Part shown: one piece after another, positions 16,375 through 25,324 of the stretch | How positions within the stretch are numbered: the first letter of the stretch is position 1 | Layout: each line of letters begins with the position of its first letter | Source of the DNA: Achromobacter xylosoxidans | Lineage (GTDB): Bacteria; Pseudomonadota; Gammaproteobacteria; Burkholderiales; Burkholderiaceae_B | Length of the DNA: 64,000 bases | NCBI RefSeq assembly: GCF_001457475.1 | Contig: NZ_LN831029.1 | Coordinates: 4,464,001 to 4,528,000, forward strand | Direction of reading: 5' to 3' | The notes under the pieces: model-generated | Told to the model about the DNA's origin: nothing | What the model saw: the letters and a program-made list of their open reading frames with translations, nothing else | The model's database searches: none | Position numbers and translations under genes: made by a program

Positions 16375-17442
16375 CTAGGAAGACACGAGCACGCGCCGCT
16401 GGCCCTGGAAGAAACGCCAGGCCAGCGCCGAGGCATCCGGCCCGCTGCGCGCGTGATAGCGCACCGAGGCATCGCCACCGCTCCATCCATGCTCGACCCG
16501 CGTGATCTCGCACAACCGCAGCACCACCTTGCGGTCGCGCAGCAGGTCGACGCGGCGGTAGGCCTTTTCGGTCCCCAGGCCGAGCACGCGCTCGACGGTG
16601 GGCTCGTCCGGCGCCAGGCCATTGACCGCGCGGAACTGCTCGAACAACTGCCGGGCGTTGCGCGGCGCCACCGCCGGATCCATCTGCCCGTGCAGGATCA
16701 TGGTCGGCATGCCCAGCTGGAACAGCGCCGGGTCGGCCACGGCCTGCACCAGCGGCAGCAGCGGCCTGAGCGTGCCGCGGCGCATCGTGTGCAGCCCGGC
16801 CGTGGCGCTGTGCGCGTCTCCCACCACCGGCCCGGAATGCATGGCCAGCGCGGCGATCAGCGCGGGGTGGCGCAGCGCCACCAGCGCCGCCATGCCGGCG
16901 CCCGCCGACAGGCCGGCGATGTAGACACGTTGCGGATCCAGGCCATGGCGCGCCACCTCGGCCCGGATCAAGGCGGCGATCAGGTCGGCCTCGGCGCCGC
17001 CATGCAGGGAATCGGGCTGGAACCAGCGCCAGCAGCGCTGCACCTGCCGCGTCATCGACTGCTGCGGATACAGCACCATGAAGCCGCCCGCGTCGGCCCA
17101 TTGATTCATGCGCGAGCCGCGCGCGAACGCCAGCGCGGTCTGGCGGCAACCATGCAGCATCACCACCAGCGGCATGCCCTGGCGCGGCGCGGCCGGCGGG
17201 GTATAGCGGGCGAACGTGAGGCGCCGCCCATGGGCGTCGGAAAACTGCCGCGAGGCCTCCCAGCGGCCACCGCCCAGATTGGCTGCCGCGGGGCTGGCCG
17301 CGCCGGAACGGACCACGGCCTGGCGCGCCGGGGCGGACCGCTTGCGGGCGCGCCGGGGCGCGGCAATGCGCAAGGCCGCGCGCTGGATCTTGCTCAGCTT
17401 CTTTGCGGCATTGAAAAAGAGATGGGTCAGACTGCGCGCCAT
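16375..17442 (-). CDS. PHB-depolymerase-type alpha/beta hydrolase (LpqC/Fes-like esterase)
   Basis: 355 residues. After a basic 70-residue N-terminus the hydrolase begins with the oxyanion strand VVMLHGCRQTA, followed by LYPQQS and CWRWF. The nucleophile elbow is GLSAGAGM, with Asp and His expected in HGQMDPAV and EHGWSGG. This set is typical of PHB depolymerase-family esterases. There is no classical signal peptide, so it is probably cytoplasmic or acts on intracellular polyester. It begins 20 bp after a small membrane-protein gene, suggesting one transcript. Confidence 0.88.
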   Translation of the reverse strand: MARSLTHLFFNAAKKLSKIQRAALRIAAPRRARKRSAPARQAVVRSGAASPAAANLGGGRWEASRQFSDAHGRRLTFARYTPPAAPRQGMPLVVMLHGCRQTALAFARGSRMNQWADAGGFMVLYPQQSMTRQVQRCWRWFQPDSLHGGAEADLIAALIRAEVARHGLDPQRVYIAGLSAGAGMAALVALRHPALIAALAMHSGPVVGDAHSATAGLHTMRRGTLRPLLPLVQAVADPALFQLGMPTMILHGQMDPAVAPRNARQLFEQFRAVNGLAPDEPTVERVLGLGTEKAYRRVDLLRDRKVVLRLCEITRVEHGWSGGDASVRYHARSGPDASALAWRFFQGQRRVLVSS

Positions 17443-17462
17443 GGTTCGGGCTGGAAATCCCG

Positions 17463-17645
17463 TCAGAACCGGCCCGGCGGGATCGCCGCGCTGCCGGTCA
17501 ACAGGTCCAGACAGGACACCAGCGCCACCGCGATCGTGATGAGGGAAAGTACCTTGAGGACTTTGCTGGTGCCAGGCTGGGTCAACATCGCGGTCATGCG
17601 CGTGATGATATACGCCCCAACCATCAGGCCGATTGCCGGAATCAT
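17463..17645 (-). CDS. Small two-segment membrane protein
   Basis: 60 residues with two hydrophobic segments (about 3-20 and 31-50) and a short C-terminal tail. GGGGAGG lies 8 nt before ATG 17645, a strong ribosome binding site. It precedes the esterase gene by 20 bp in the same direction. No family recognised. Confidence 0.65.
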   Translation of the reverse strand: MIPAIGLMVGAYIITRMTAMLTQPGTSKVLKVLSLITIAVALVSCLDLLTGSAAIPPGRF

Positions 17646-17922
17646 AGAAGAGCCTCCCCTTGAAGAGTCTTGCGGGCCCGCCGGATGCGCTGCCCTCGAT
17701 AACGCCATGCAGCAAAAGCGCCGCCTCTGCGGGCGGCTGATCGAGCGTGTGAAATGTATCACACAGTAACTTTCCATCGATGCTCCTGAGGCATGCCGGC
17801 GGCGATGCGGTTTGCAGAAAATCAAGCCATCCCCCCGCGCGCGGCGGTCCGGCTTGAGGTGGCGGCCCAAAACCCTTATGGTGGAAACCCTGAGAATCCA
17901 AGCCACGCGCCGCCAGCAAACC

Positions 17923-18567
17923 ATGTTCCCGAACGACCGCCGCCAGACCCTGGGCGAAGAAATCGCCAACACCATCAGCCACGGCCTGGGCGCGGCCGGC
18001 GCGCTGGCCGCCGCCCCCATCCTGATCGTCGCCGCCGCGCGCCAGGGCGACGCCGCCTTCATCGCCGGCGCGGCGGTGTTCGCCGCCAGCATGTGCCTGC
18101 TGTACCTGGCCTCCACCATCTACCACGCGCTGCCCGAAAACCGCGCCAAGCGCCTCTTCAACGTGCTCGACCACTCGGCCATCTACCTGTTGATCGCCGG
18201 CACCTATACGCCGTTCGCGCTGGGCGCGCTGCGCGGGCCGTGGGGCTGGACGCTGTTCGGGCTGGTGTGGGGGCTGGCCCTGCTGGGCGTGGGCCTGAAA
18301 GCCAGCAAGCGGCTCAACCGGCCGGCGATCTCCACCGGACTGTACCTGGCCATGGGCTGGCTGGTCATCATCGCCGTCAAGCCGCTGCTGGAACGGGTGC
18401 CCGAGGGCGGCCTGTGGTGGCTGGTGGCGGGCGGACTGGCCTACACCGGCGGCGTGGTGTTCTTCGTGTTCGACAACCGCTGGCGCTATGCGCATTTCGT
18501 CTGGCACTTGTTCGTGCTGACGGGCACGGTGTGCCATTTCTTCGCGGTGCTGTGGTACGCGGCGTAG
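17923..18567 (+). CDS. Hemolysin III-like (HlyIII/YqfA/PAQR) membrane protein
   Basis: About 214 residues with seven hydrophobic segments. Family marks are ANTISHGLGA at the start, the STIYHAL segment, FNVLDHSAIYLLIAGTYTPF, and the final histidine-rich segment HFVWHLFVLTGTVCHFFAV. The conserved Ser, Asp and three His residues (SH, DH, HxxxH) form the zinc site of PAQR proteins. ATG 17923 is chosen to match usual family length; ATG 17878 is an alternative and neither has a strong ribosome binding site. Role in bacteria uncertain (membrane lipid homeostasis). Confidence 0.88.
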   Translation: MFPNDRRQTLGEEIANTISHGLGAAGALAAAPILIVAAARQGDAAFIAGAAVFAASMCLLYLASTIYHALPENRAKRLFNVLDHSAIYLLIAGTYTPFALGALRGPWGWTLFGLVWGLALLGVGLKASKRLNRPAISTGLYLAMGWLVIIAVKPLLERVPEGGLWWLVAGGLAYTGGVVFFVFDNRWRYAHFVWHLFVLTGTVCHFFAVLWYAA

Positions 18568-18623
18568 GCAGCGCGGCCCCGCCGCGCCGGTCGGCGCGAT
18601 CGCGGCTGGTTACGAAGGCGGGC

Positions 18624-18902
18624 CTACCGTTGCAGCGCCGCGCTGGCGGAGCGCGCGTGGCTGTCCACCAGCAAGCGGCCATGGTGGATGGCCGCATCCA
18701 CCGCCATGACGGGGCTGGAGACAGAGCCGCCTGATGCGAACAAGGGCACCACGACGTGGTGGTCGTTGCGGCGATCCTGTTCGGCGGCCAGCTCCACCGC
18801 CACGGTCGCGGTGAAAGCGGGCCTGCCGCTGCCATCCACGGAAATGCGGGAAACATTGGCGGTCAGCCGGTAACCCTTGTAGACCATGTTGTTATGAAAC
18901 AT
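18624..18902 (-). CDS. Small hypothetical protein downstream of cold-shock gene
   Basis: 92 residues starting MFHNNMVYKGY, with GGGAG 5 nt upstream of ATG 18902. The sequence is beta-rich (YRLTANVSRISVDG, then FTATVAVEL) without signal peptide or membrane segment. Similar small proteins sit after csp genes in betaproteobacteria. It lies 40 bp after the cold-shock stop and probably shares its transcript. Function unknown. Confidence 0.68.
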   Translation of the reverse strand: MFHNNMVYKGYRLTANVSRISVDGSGRPAFTATVAVELAAEQDRRNDHHVVVPLFASGGSVSSPVMAVDAAIHHGRLLVDSHARSASAALQR

Positions 18903-18942
18903 GTTCGCTCCCATCCGAGATACGGGCCGTGGGGGCCTGCGC

Positions 18943-19146
18943 TCACATTGCGCGAATCTGCGTTGCGTGAGGGCCTTTCGCGCCTTGCGCGGTGACGTAG
19001 CTGACGCGCTGATTCTCGACCAGAGCCTTATGGCCGTCGCCGACGATTTCAGAAAAATGCGCGAACAGATCCTTGCCGCCATTTTCGGGCATGATGAAGC
19101 CAAAGCCCTTGGCGTCGTTGAACCACTTCACGATTCCGGTTTCCAT
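18943..19146 (-). CDS. Cold-shock protein (CspA family)
   Basis: 67 residues, standard CspA length. RNP1 is KGFGFI and RNP2 is DLFAHFS, preceded by the opening GIVKWFNDAK. The family binds single-stranded nucleic acid and melts RNA structure. AAGGAG 8 nt upstream fixes ATG 19146. A sigma-70-like promoter at 19276-19304 would give a leader of about 120 nt, as is usual for temperature-controlled csp mRNAs. It heads a two-gene unit with the 92-residue protein. Confidence 0.95.
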   Translation of the reverse strand: METGIVKWFNDAKGFGFIMPENGGKDLFAHFSEIVGDGHKALVENQRVSYVTAQGAKGPHATQIRAM

Positions 19147-19275
19147 ATTTCCACTCCTTGCATGACGGGCGCTGCCCGAGAAAGAGCCAGTCAAGGAAAG
19201 GATAGCGAACAATGAGGCGCCCCTGGGAGGGTGCGATACCGGACGAAAATCACGATGCTCGAACAGCTTCAATCG

Positions 19276-19304
19276 ACTATGGGTGCCCAGCCCCGGAAAG
19301 TCAA
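19276..19304 (-). promoter_or_regulatory. Sigma-70-like promoter for the cold-shock gene
   Basis: On the minus strand TTGACT (19304-19299) is followed after exactly 17 bp by CATAGT (19281-19276). Transcription would start near 19270 and leave a leader of about 120 nt before the csp ATG. The rest of the 306-bp gap 19147-19452 shows no other clear element. Confidence 0.5.
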
Positions 19305-19452
19305 CGGGTGTTTCCAATTAGGGCGGCCGTGATGTCCTGAATCACTTTCGTGGCGGGAGACGCCGTCAGCGCGCGAGAAAGCGCGTATCCTGCGGACATG
19401 GTGCTTGAACGCGCGTCACCTCGCCGTATCGCCATACAGGAGGACGACGCCC

Positions 19453-19563
19453 ATGCGCCATGACCACAGCAAACACGCGGCGCCCGCCGCGCATCGCACC
19501 CCCCCGCGCTCCCCGGCGCAATCGTCCCAACCGCCGCGCGCGCCTGTCGCGGAGCGCACGTGA
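19453..19563 (+). CDS. Possible 36-residue leader peptide
   Basis: ATG 19453 is preceded by AGGAGG (spacing about 9 nt). The frame encodes MRHDHSKHAAPAAH and a Pro/Arg-rich remainder. Its stop TGA (19561-19563) overlaps the GTG start of the next gene as GTGA, which favours real coupled translation. The sequence is low-complexity, so it may only be a translation-coupling leader. Confidence 0.4.
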   Translation: MRHDHSKHAAPAAHRTPPRSPAQSSQPPRAPVAERT

Positions 19564-19991
19564 GCGTCATCAGAAGGTCCATCGCCAGATTCGCCAACGC
19601 CTGCGTGAAACTGCTCCCGCCCGCGACGCCGCCGGCCCCCGCCACGCGGCCGGCCGCGCCGCGCGACCATGCCGCAGTGGCCTCGCCTTGGCGCATCTAC
19701 CGCATCTACGCCCGCCCAGGCCACTTGCTGCTGCGCGACGAACATGGCCGCATCCTCAATCTCGGGGTGATGAAGGGGGTCGAACCCAACCTGACCTACC
19801 GGTTGTTCGCGCGCGGCCTGCAGGGACGCGGATTTGCCAACCGCACGCAGTTGCTCGATGACATCGCGCGGCGCATCGAAGCGGGCGAAACCGGCAACGA
19901 ATTGCTCAAGCTACCAGACTGGAGCCAATCCCTGGGCGCGGACCTGGACCGTGGCACGCACACCGACGTGTCGATGAAGCTGCGGCGCTAG
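19560..19991 (+). CDS. Hypothetical protein (143 aa)
   Basis: Start GTG 19560 overlaps the stop of a short upstream frame. Residues 1-45 are basic and Pro/Ala-rich. Residues 45-143 look folded (WRIYRIYARPGHLLLRDEHG, then NLGVMKGVEPNLTYRLFARG) and end with charged helices. No signal peptide or membrane segment. No family recognised. It converges with the AraC-type gene, 12 bp away. Confidence 0.6.
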   Translation: MSVIRRSIARFANACVKLLPPATPPAPATRPAAPRDHAAVASPWRIYRIYARPGHLLLRDEHGRILNLGVMKGVEPNLTYRLFARGLQGRGFANRTQLLDDIARRIEAGETGNELLKLPDWSQSLGADLDRGTHTDVSMKLRR

Positions 19992-20003
19992 CGTCCGCGT
20001 CAT

Positions 20004-20774
20004 TCACTCGGGCTGTTGCAGGTAGCCGGTGGGCGGACGGCCCAGCACGCGCCGGAACATGGTCGAGAATGCCGCCGGGCTCTGGTAGCCGAAATCCAGC
20101 GCGATGGCCGTCACCGGCGTGCCCGCCGCCAGCCGCGCCAGCGCCAGCACCACGCAGGCGCGCTGGCGCCAGGCCGAGAACGCCATGCCGGTCTGCTGGC
20201 GGAAGTGGCGGCTGAAGGTGCGCGGGCTCATGTGCAGGCGCTCGGCCCAGGCCTCGGGCGACTGGCGCACGTCGGGCGCGGCGATGAAGGCGCGGCACAG
20301 CGGCGCCAGGCGCTTGTCGCGCGGCAGCGGGATGTGCAGCGGCAGCACCGGCGCGCGCGCCACTTCGTGCAGCAGCAGCGCCGCCAGCGCGCCGTCGCGG
20401 CCGGCCACGTCGTAGCGCGCCGGCATGTCCACCGCGGCCAGCAGCAGCTGGCGCAGCAGCGGCGACACTTCCACCACTTCGCAGGCCGTGCTGGCGGCAC
20501 GCGCCGCGCCCGGCTCGATGTAGGCGCTGCGGGTGCTGACGTCCTGCATCCGCACCTGGTGCGTCAGCCCGGCGGGAATCCAGACGGCGCGCTGCGGCGG
20601 CACCACCCAGTTGCCGTCGCGCGTGGCCACGTGCATGACGCCGGTGGCGCCGTACAGCAGCTGGGCGCGGCGATGCGTGTGCGCCGGCAGCAGATGGCCG
20701 GGCGGATAGTCGTTGCCGATGGCGACCACCTCGCGGTCCAGGCGGTCGTGCAGGTCGATGTGAGTGTTGCGCAT
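20004..20774 (-). CDS. AraC-family regulator with cupin sensor
   Basis: 256 residues. The N-terminal half is a cupin (AHTHRRAQLLYGATGVM; histidines in the usual metal-site place), and the C-terminal 100 residues are an AraC double HTH (SPRTFSRHFRQQTGM, then LDFGYQSPAAFSTMFRRVLG). The architecture matches NimR/YdeC-type regulators that control an adjacent exporter. It is divergent from the TauE/SafE gene, which is the likely target. Confidence 0.9.
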   Translation of the reverse strand: MRNTHIDLHDRLDREVVAIGNDYPPGHLLPAHTHRRAQLLYGATGVMHVATRDGNWVVPPQRAVWIPAGLTHQVRMQDVSTRSAYIEPGAARAASTACEVVEVSPLLRQLLLAAVDMPARYDVAGRDGALAALLLHEVARAPVLPLHIPLPRDKRLAPLCRAFIAAPDVRQSPEAWAERLHMSPRTFSRHFRQQTGMAFSAWRQRACVVLALARLAAGTPVTAIALDFGYQSPAAFSTMFRRVLGRPPTGYLQQPE

Positions 20775-20874
20775 GGCGGGATTGGCCGGAATGCGAACAT
20801 TATTGTCCAATCCCCGAAAGCGAGCCACCGCGCCCCGCCCTATCGTGGCGTTTTGCTCGGAAAGGACGTTTGCG

Positions 20875-21690
20875 ATGTTGTATGTGACCCTGGCGCTGTT
20901 TGGCGCCCTGAGCGGCGTGACCACGGTGCTGTTCGGCTTCGGCGGCGGCTTCGTGGTGGTGCCGGTGCTGTATGGCGTGCTGACCGCCACCCACGGCGCG
21001 CAGGACGCCATCGGCCAGGCCGCGATGCACATCGCGGTGGCGACCTCGACCTGCGTGATGATCGTCAACTCGGTGGCCGCCACCCGCAAGCACCAGCGCG
21101 CCGGCAACATCGTGCGCGCCTATGTCTGGCCGCTGGCCGGCTTCATCGGCGTGGGCGCCTTGCTGGGCGCCTGGGCCGCCACCCGCGCCAGCGGCGACGT
21201 GGTGCGCTATGCCTTCATCGCCTACCTGGCCGTGACCATCCTCGACTGCCTGCTGCGCCAGGGCTTCATGGCGCGCCACGAGGCGCAGGCGGCTCGGCCG
21301 CTGGGCCAGGGCGTAACCGTGGGCGGCGGCGTGGTGATCGGCGTGATCGCCACCTTCCTGGGCGTGGGCGGCAGCGTGATGACGGTGCCGCTGCTGCGGC
21401 GGCGCGGCCTGGCCATGGCCAAGGCCGCGGCCATGGCCAATCCGCTGACGCTGCCGGTGGCCATTGTCGGCACGCTGGCCTACATGGCGGCGGCGCGCGC
21501 GCTGCCCGCGCCGCTGGCGCCGTGGATCATCGGCTACGTGGACCTGCTGGCCTTCGCGGCATTGGCGCTGGGGTCGCTGGCGGGAATCCGCCTGGCGGCG
21601 CCGCTGATCCCGCGCATCCCGGACCGGCTGCATGCGCGGGTGTACGTGGCGCTGCTGGCGCTGGTGCTGCTGAGCATGGCGCTGGCCTGA
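20875..21690 (+). CDS. Sulfite exporter TauE/SafE family permease
   Basis: 271 residues with seven to eight hydrophobic segments in two repeats. The repeats carry FGFGGGFVVVPVL in the first half and ATFLGVGGSVMTVPLL in the second, the glycine-rich signature of TauE/SafE. Members move sulfite, sulfoacetate or related organic anions. ATG 20875 has GGAAAGGA upstream. It is divergent from the cupin-AraC regulator, so it is probably induced by its own substrate. Confidence 0.88.
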   Translation: MLYVTLALFGALSGVTTVLFGFGGGFVVVPVLYGVLTATHGAQDAIGQAAMHIAVATSTCVMIVNSVAATRKHQRAGNIVRAYVWPLAGFIGVGALLGAWAATRASGDVVRYAFIAYLAVTILDCLLRQGFMARHEAQAARPLGQGVTVGGGVVIGVIATFLGVGGSVMTVPLLRRRGLAMAKAAAMANPLTLPVAIVGTLAYMAAARALPAPLAPWIIGYVDLLAFAALALGSLAGIRLAAPLIPRIPDRLHARVYVALLALVLLSMALA

Positions 21691-21764
21691 ACGGCCGCGC
21701 GGCCCGTCCGACGCGCCGTGCCGCGGGCCGGCGCGCCCCGCGCTCCAAGCGCGCCAGGGCGACG

Positions 21765-22673
21765 CTATTGCGCGGCGAAAGCCGCCACCTGCGCCACCAG
21801 CGCGGGATCGCGCAACGCGCGGGTGTGTCCCATCTTCTCGGTGGCCACCAGTTCGGCGCCCGGCCAGGCCTGCGCCAGCACGGCGGCATCCTCGTAGGGG
21901 CTCTCGCGGTCCGCACGGTCGTGGACGATCAGCAGCGGCGTCGTCATGGACGGCGCCAGCCGCGCCGGCTCCATCTCGGGAAAGGTGATGCCGAGCCAGT
22001 CCTGGGCGCGCTTGAGCACCAGCGGCATGACCTTGGGCGGCAGGTTCATCATGCGCCGCGAATATTCCCAGACGCTGTCGTAGCGGCTGACCGGCCCCAG
22101 GAACACCGCGCGCTCGACGGTAAAGCCACGCGACAGCGCAAAGGTGACGGCGGCCGCGCCCAGCGAATGCGCGATCACGCCATGGAACGGTCCGTAGGCC
22201 TGGGCGGCGTGGGCCACGCAGGGTTCGAAGTGGCGCACCGAGGCCTGCTTGCCGGTGGAGCGGCCATGGGCCGGCATGTCGATGGCCACGACCTGGCAGC
22301 CGCGCTGGCGCAGGGGTTCGACGTAGGCCGTCATCTGCGCGGCGTCGCCTCCCCAGCCATGCACCAGCAGCACGCGCGGGCCGCTGTCGCCCCAGACGTA
22401 GTAGTAGACGGTCTGGCCGTCGATCTCATGCGGTTCGGCGCGCGCCTGCGCCAGCACGCTGCGTCCGGGCTCGGAGGGCTTGAGCCGTGTGGGCGTGAAC
22501 AGCAGCTTCTGCACCACCTTGGCGGTAGCGCCCGGCGCCACGGTGCCGGCAAAGCCGAACACGGCGCCGATGGCGCTGGCCAGGAAGGGTTTCTTGCGAG
22601 GCTTGCGCGCGGCGCCCGTGTCGGCGGCGGCAACGGCGGAGAGCTTGTTTTCAGTCGTCATACGTCGTTTCAT
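21765..22673 (-). CDS. Alpha/beta hydrolase
   Basis: 302 residues. Oxyanion strand LLVHGWGGDAAQM, nucleophile elbow IAHSLGAAA (Ser in GHSLG-like AHSLG), acid in IVHDRADRESPY and a C-terminal His in EKMGHTRAL. A hydrophobic stretch near residues 29-48 (SAIGAVFGFAGTVAPG) may be a membrane anchor. ATG 22673 overlaps the LysE stop (ATGA), so this start is preferred to 22661. It is the last gene of the leftward run that starts at the NRPS-PKS, and could be a product-processing hydrolase or a general esterase. Confidence 0.85.
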   Translation of the reverse strand: MKRRMTTENKLSAVAAADTGAARKPRKKPFLASAIGAVFGFAGTVAPGATAKVVQKLLFTPTRLKPSEPGRSVLAQARAEPHEIDGQTVYYYVWGDSGPRVLLVHGWGGDAAQMTAYVEPLRQRGCQVVAIDMPAHGRSTGKQASVRHFEPCVAHAAQAYGPFHGVIAHSLGAAAVTFALSRGFTVERAVFLGPVSRYDSVWEYSRRMMNLPPKVMPLVLKRAQDWLGITFPEMEPARLAPSMTTPLLIVHDRADRESPYEDAAVLAQAWPGAELVATEKMGHTRALRDPALVAQVAAFAAQ

Positions 22674-23281
22674 CCTGGTAGCAGAGACAAGCGAACGGCG
22701 GACCCAACAATCGATACAGAGAATACCCCGATTACCAGCGCGGCGGTACGCTGCAATCGTTCCGGGTTGATGAAGCCGATGCGCTGCCCGGCGAGCACGG
22801 CGCCGAACTTGATCCACAGGAACGCGATCGGCGCCAGCAGGCAGATGAACTGCGCCATCGCGGCCAGGTAGCCCGGCATGTGCTCGAACGCATGCGGCGG
22901 GAACAGGGTCGACGCGAACACCAGGCCCTTGGGGTTGAGCAGCGTGGCGATGAACAGCGCGTAGGGCCCGATGGGCTCTTTGCGCGTCGTCACATCCTCG
23001 CCCGCCGCGCACCAGATCCTGACCGCGACGTGGGCCAGGTAGAGGCTGCTGGCCACGCGCACCACGATGCCTATCCAGGGATAAACGGCCTGCGCCGACG
23101 CCAGGAACAGGCCCCACGCCGTGATGCCGACCAGGTAGCCGGCCAGTTCGAAACCCACCAGCGGCGCGGCGCGGCGAAACCCCTGCGCCAGCCCCGCGGC
23201 CGCCAGCAGGGTGTTGGTCGGACCGGGCGTGAGCAGGATGGCGGCCGTGCCCAAAACGAAGACCCAATCGATGCCGGTCAT
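22670..23281 (-). CDS. LysE/RhtB-family exporter
   Basis: 203 residues with six hydrophobic segments and the LysE/RhtB opening ILLTPGPTNTLLAAAGLAQG (TPGPxx motif), with NPKGLVFA near residue 115. Members export amino acids or small amino compounds. It lies 12 bp after the Rieske oxygenase and overlaps the next gene by 4 nt, placing it in the cluster operon as a candidate exporter of the NRPS-PKS product. Confidence 0.9.
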   Translation of the reverse strand: MTGIDWVFVLGTAAILLTPGPTNTLLAAAGLAQGFRRAAPLVGFELAGYLVGITAWGLFLASAQAVYPWIGIVVRVASSLYLAHVAVRIWCAAGEDVTTRKEPIGPYALFIATLLNPKGLVFASTLFPPHAFEHMPGYLAAMAQFICLLAPIAFLWIKFGAVLAGQRIGFINPERLQRTAALVIGVFSVSIVGSAVRLSLLPG

Positions 23282-23293
23282 GGCGCGGCTCCG

Positions 23294-24439
23294 TCAGGCG
23301 GTCACGCGGTCGATGTTGTGCTGGAACATGCCCAGCAGCCCCTCTTCGAGCCCCAGCGTGTGCTGCGGGTTGGCGCCGCAGTGCAGGCCGGCCTGCACGC
23401 CCTCGACGATGCCGAAGTCCTCGCGATGGAACACCGCGTCGATGTTGCCGAAGCGCTGCGCCAGCGTCGCCTGCCCTTCCTCGCCGGCGTAATCGGCCTC
23501 GCGGTACAGCATGTCGTGGGTCCAGATGGTCTTGTCGGGCGCGATCGGATAGAAGGAATTGAGCGAGACGATGTTGGCGTGGTTGATCAGGAAGGTATTG
23601 GGGAACAGCGTGTAGAACACCGATGCGTAGTCCAGGATGCGCCACGACTGCGGGTCGGCGGCGGCCGCGTCCATCAGGTTGGTCTTGGCCGCGGCGATGC
23701 GGATGTGCAGGCCGTGTTCGAAGTGCGCGATCACCCCTTTCTCGAACACCGGGCCGATGGTGTTCTTGTGCAGGATGGGCACGTGGTAGCGCTCCAGGTA
23801 AGTCTTGAGCAGCAGCTTCCAGTTGGCGTTCAGGGTGCTGACCTTGCGGCTGTGCAGGGAAAGTTCGTCGAGCTTGAAGCCGGCGATCTCCTCGCTCATG
23901 TCGGCGCCCAGGCTGGCGTCCAGGTCGATGGTCGCGCCCGGCGTCGGATGCAGCCAGACCAGCCCCGAGCGCTCGGTCACCGCCAGCTCCACCAGTTTGT
24001 GCTTGCCGCAGTCCAGGTCGGGGAAGTTATAGGGCTTGGTCACGCCCTTCAGTTCGCCGTCCAGGCCGTAGACCCAGCCATGGAAGGGACAGGTGAAGAA
24101 CTTCAGTTCCTTCTCATTGCCCGACACCAGGCGCGCGCCGCGATGGCGGCAGACGTTGAGGAAGGCGCGCAGCGCGCCGCCCTTGTCGCGCACCACCACG
24201 AACGGCAGTCGGTCCCACGGGCTGAGCAGGTAGGAGCCCGGCTCGCGCACCTGGGTCGAGGCGCCCACCACCAGGGGATAGTCGCGGAAGGCCGTTTCCA
24301 GTTCGCGCTCCAGCACGGCGTTGTCCATATAGACGCTGGCCGGCACTTGCACCACCCGGCCCAGCATGTCCTCGTCGCGGTCCACTTCGCGCAGCTTGAA
24401 CATCTTGCGCAGGGTTTCTACTTGCGTCGCGTGTTTCAT
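23294..24439 (-). CDS. Rieske non-haem iron oxygenase, alpha subunit
   Basis: 381 residues. The Rieske cluster ligands are CRHRG and CPFHGW (CxH...CxxH), near residues 85-110. The catalytic domain begins around NWKLLLKTYLERYH, with the mononuclear-iron histidines in ERYHVPILH and the aspartate probably in the C-terminal third. Members hydroxylate, demethylate or desaturate and need a separate reductase, which is not encoded here. ATG 24439 is preferred to TTG 24451 because a purine-rich GGGATCT precedes it. In this context it is a likely tailoring enzyme for the NRPS-PKS product. Confidence 0.9.
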   Translation of the reverse strand: MKHATQVETLRKMFKLREVDRDEDMLGRVVQVPASVYMDNAVLERELETAFRDYPLVVGASTQVREPGSYLLSPWDRLPFVVVRDKGGALRAFLNVCRHRGARLVSGNEKELKFFTCPFHGWVYGLDGELKGVTKPYNFPDLDCGKHKLVELAVTERSGLVWLHPTPGATIDLDASLGADMSEEIAGFKLDELSLHSRKVSTLNANWKLLLKTYLERYHVPILHKNTIGPVFEKGVIAHFEHGLHIRIAAAKTNLMDAAAADPQSWRILDYASVFYTLFPNTFLINHANIVSLNSFYPIAPDKTIWTHDMLYREADYAGEEGQATLAQRFGNIDAVFHREDFGIVEGVQAGLHCGANPQHTLGLEEGLLGMFQHNIDRVTA

Positions 24440-24514
24440 CTGAGATCCCAAGTCCTGTCAAAAGCGTTTTATGGAAAAAGACGCCCCGGCCCCGCCGGCG
24501 CCGGGGCGGGCCGC

Positions 24515-25324
24515 TCATGCCGCGGCGGCCACCGGCACCTCCCGCAGATAGGCGCCGACCCGCTTGCCCACGGCGGCCAGGCCCAGGATCTCGAAGTGGC
24601 CCGCGCCATCGACGATCTCCAGCGTGGCGCCGGGCCACGCGTCATACAGTTCCTGCGCATGCGCCGGCGGCACGAAGTCGTCCTTGGCGCCGTGGATGAC
24701 CAGGCCGGGCACGTCGAGCGCGCCGGCGATGTGCCGGGGCGCATAGTCGGTCCACAGCGAGGCGCCGTAGCGCCGCTCCAGCTCGGCGCAGAGCCGGGTC
24801 TCGACCGCGGCGTCGAGCTGGTTGAGCTGGACGAACTTCTCGACCAGGAAGCGCGTGGTGGACGGCGTCGAGATCGAGACGAAGGCATCGGCGCGGAACC
24901 CCTGGTGCATGGCCGACAGCGCCCACAGCCCGCCCAGCGAATGGCTCACCACCGCGTGGATGTCGCCCACCCGGGCGCAGACCTTGCGGATGAAGTCGCG
25001 CACCTGCACCGGGTCGGTGCCGCTGCCCGCGGCCTCGCCATGCGCCGGCATGTCGAACAGCACCACCTCGTAGCCCAGGTCCAGCAACTGCTCGGCGATC
25101 GGCACCATGCTGCCCAGGTGGCTGTGGATGCCGTGCGCCAGCACCACGGTGGGGCCGGCGCCGCGCCGGTAGTACTTGTAGACGCCGCCGTCGGCCTTCA
25201 CCGAGAACGACTGGCAGCGCCCCAGGAACGCGCGGGTGAAGGCGTCATACGGCACCCGCGTGATGGCGAAGTACTTGTCGAGGATGGCGGCGAAGGCCGG
25301 ATCTTGCGAGGTTTCCGCCATCAT
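24515..25324 (-). CDS. Alpha/beta hydrolase (possible type II thioesterase or tailoring hydrolase)
   Basis: 269 residues. VVLAHGIHSHLGSM is the oxyanion strand. The nucleophile lies in VVSHSLGGLWAL, the acid in VIHGAKDDFVPP, and the catalytic His in GAGHFEILG. The start ATG overlaps the upstream stop as TGATG, so it is translationally coupled to the 443-residue protein. It differs from classical GrsT-type thioesterases in its lid, so substrate and role (editing, ester hydrolysis, release) are open. Confidence 0.85.
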   Translation of the reverse strand: MMAETSQDPAFAAILDKYFAITRVPYDAFTRAFLGRCQSFSVKADGGVYKYYRRGAGPTVVLAHGIHSHLGSMVPIAEQLLDLGYEVVLFDMPAHGEAAGSGTDPVQVRDFIRKVCARVGDIHAVVSHSLGGLWALSAMHQGFRADAFVSISTPSTTRFLVEKFVQLNQLDAAVETRLCAELERRYGASLWTDYAPRHIAGALDVPGLVIHGAKDDFVPPAHAQELYDAWPGATLEIVDGAGHFEILGLAAVGKRVGAYLREVPVAAAA

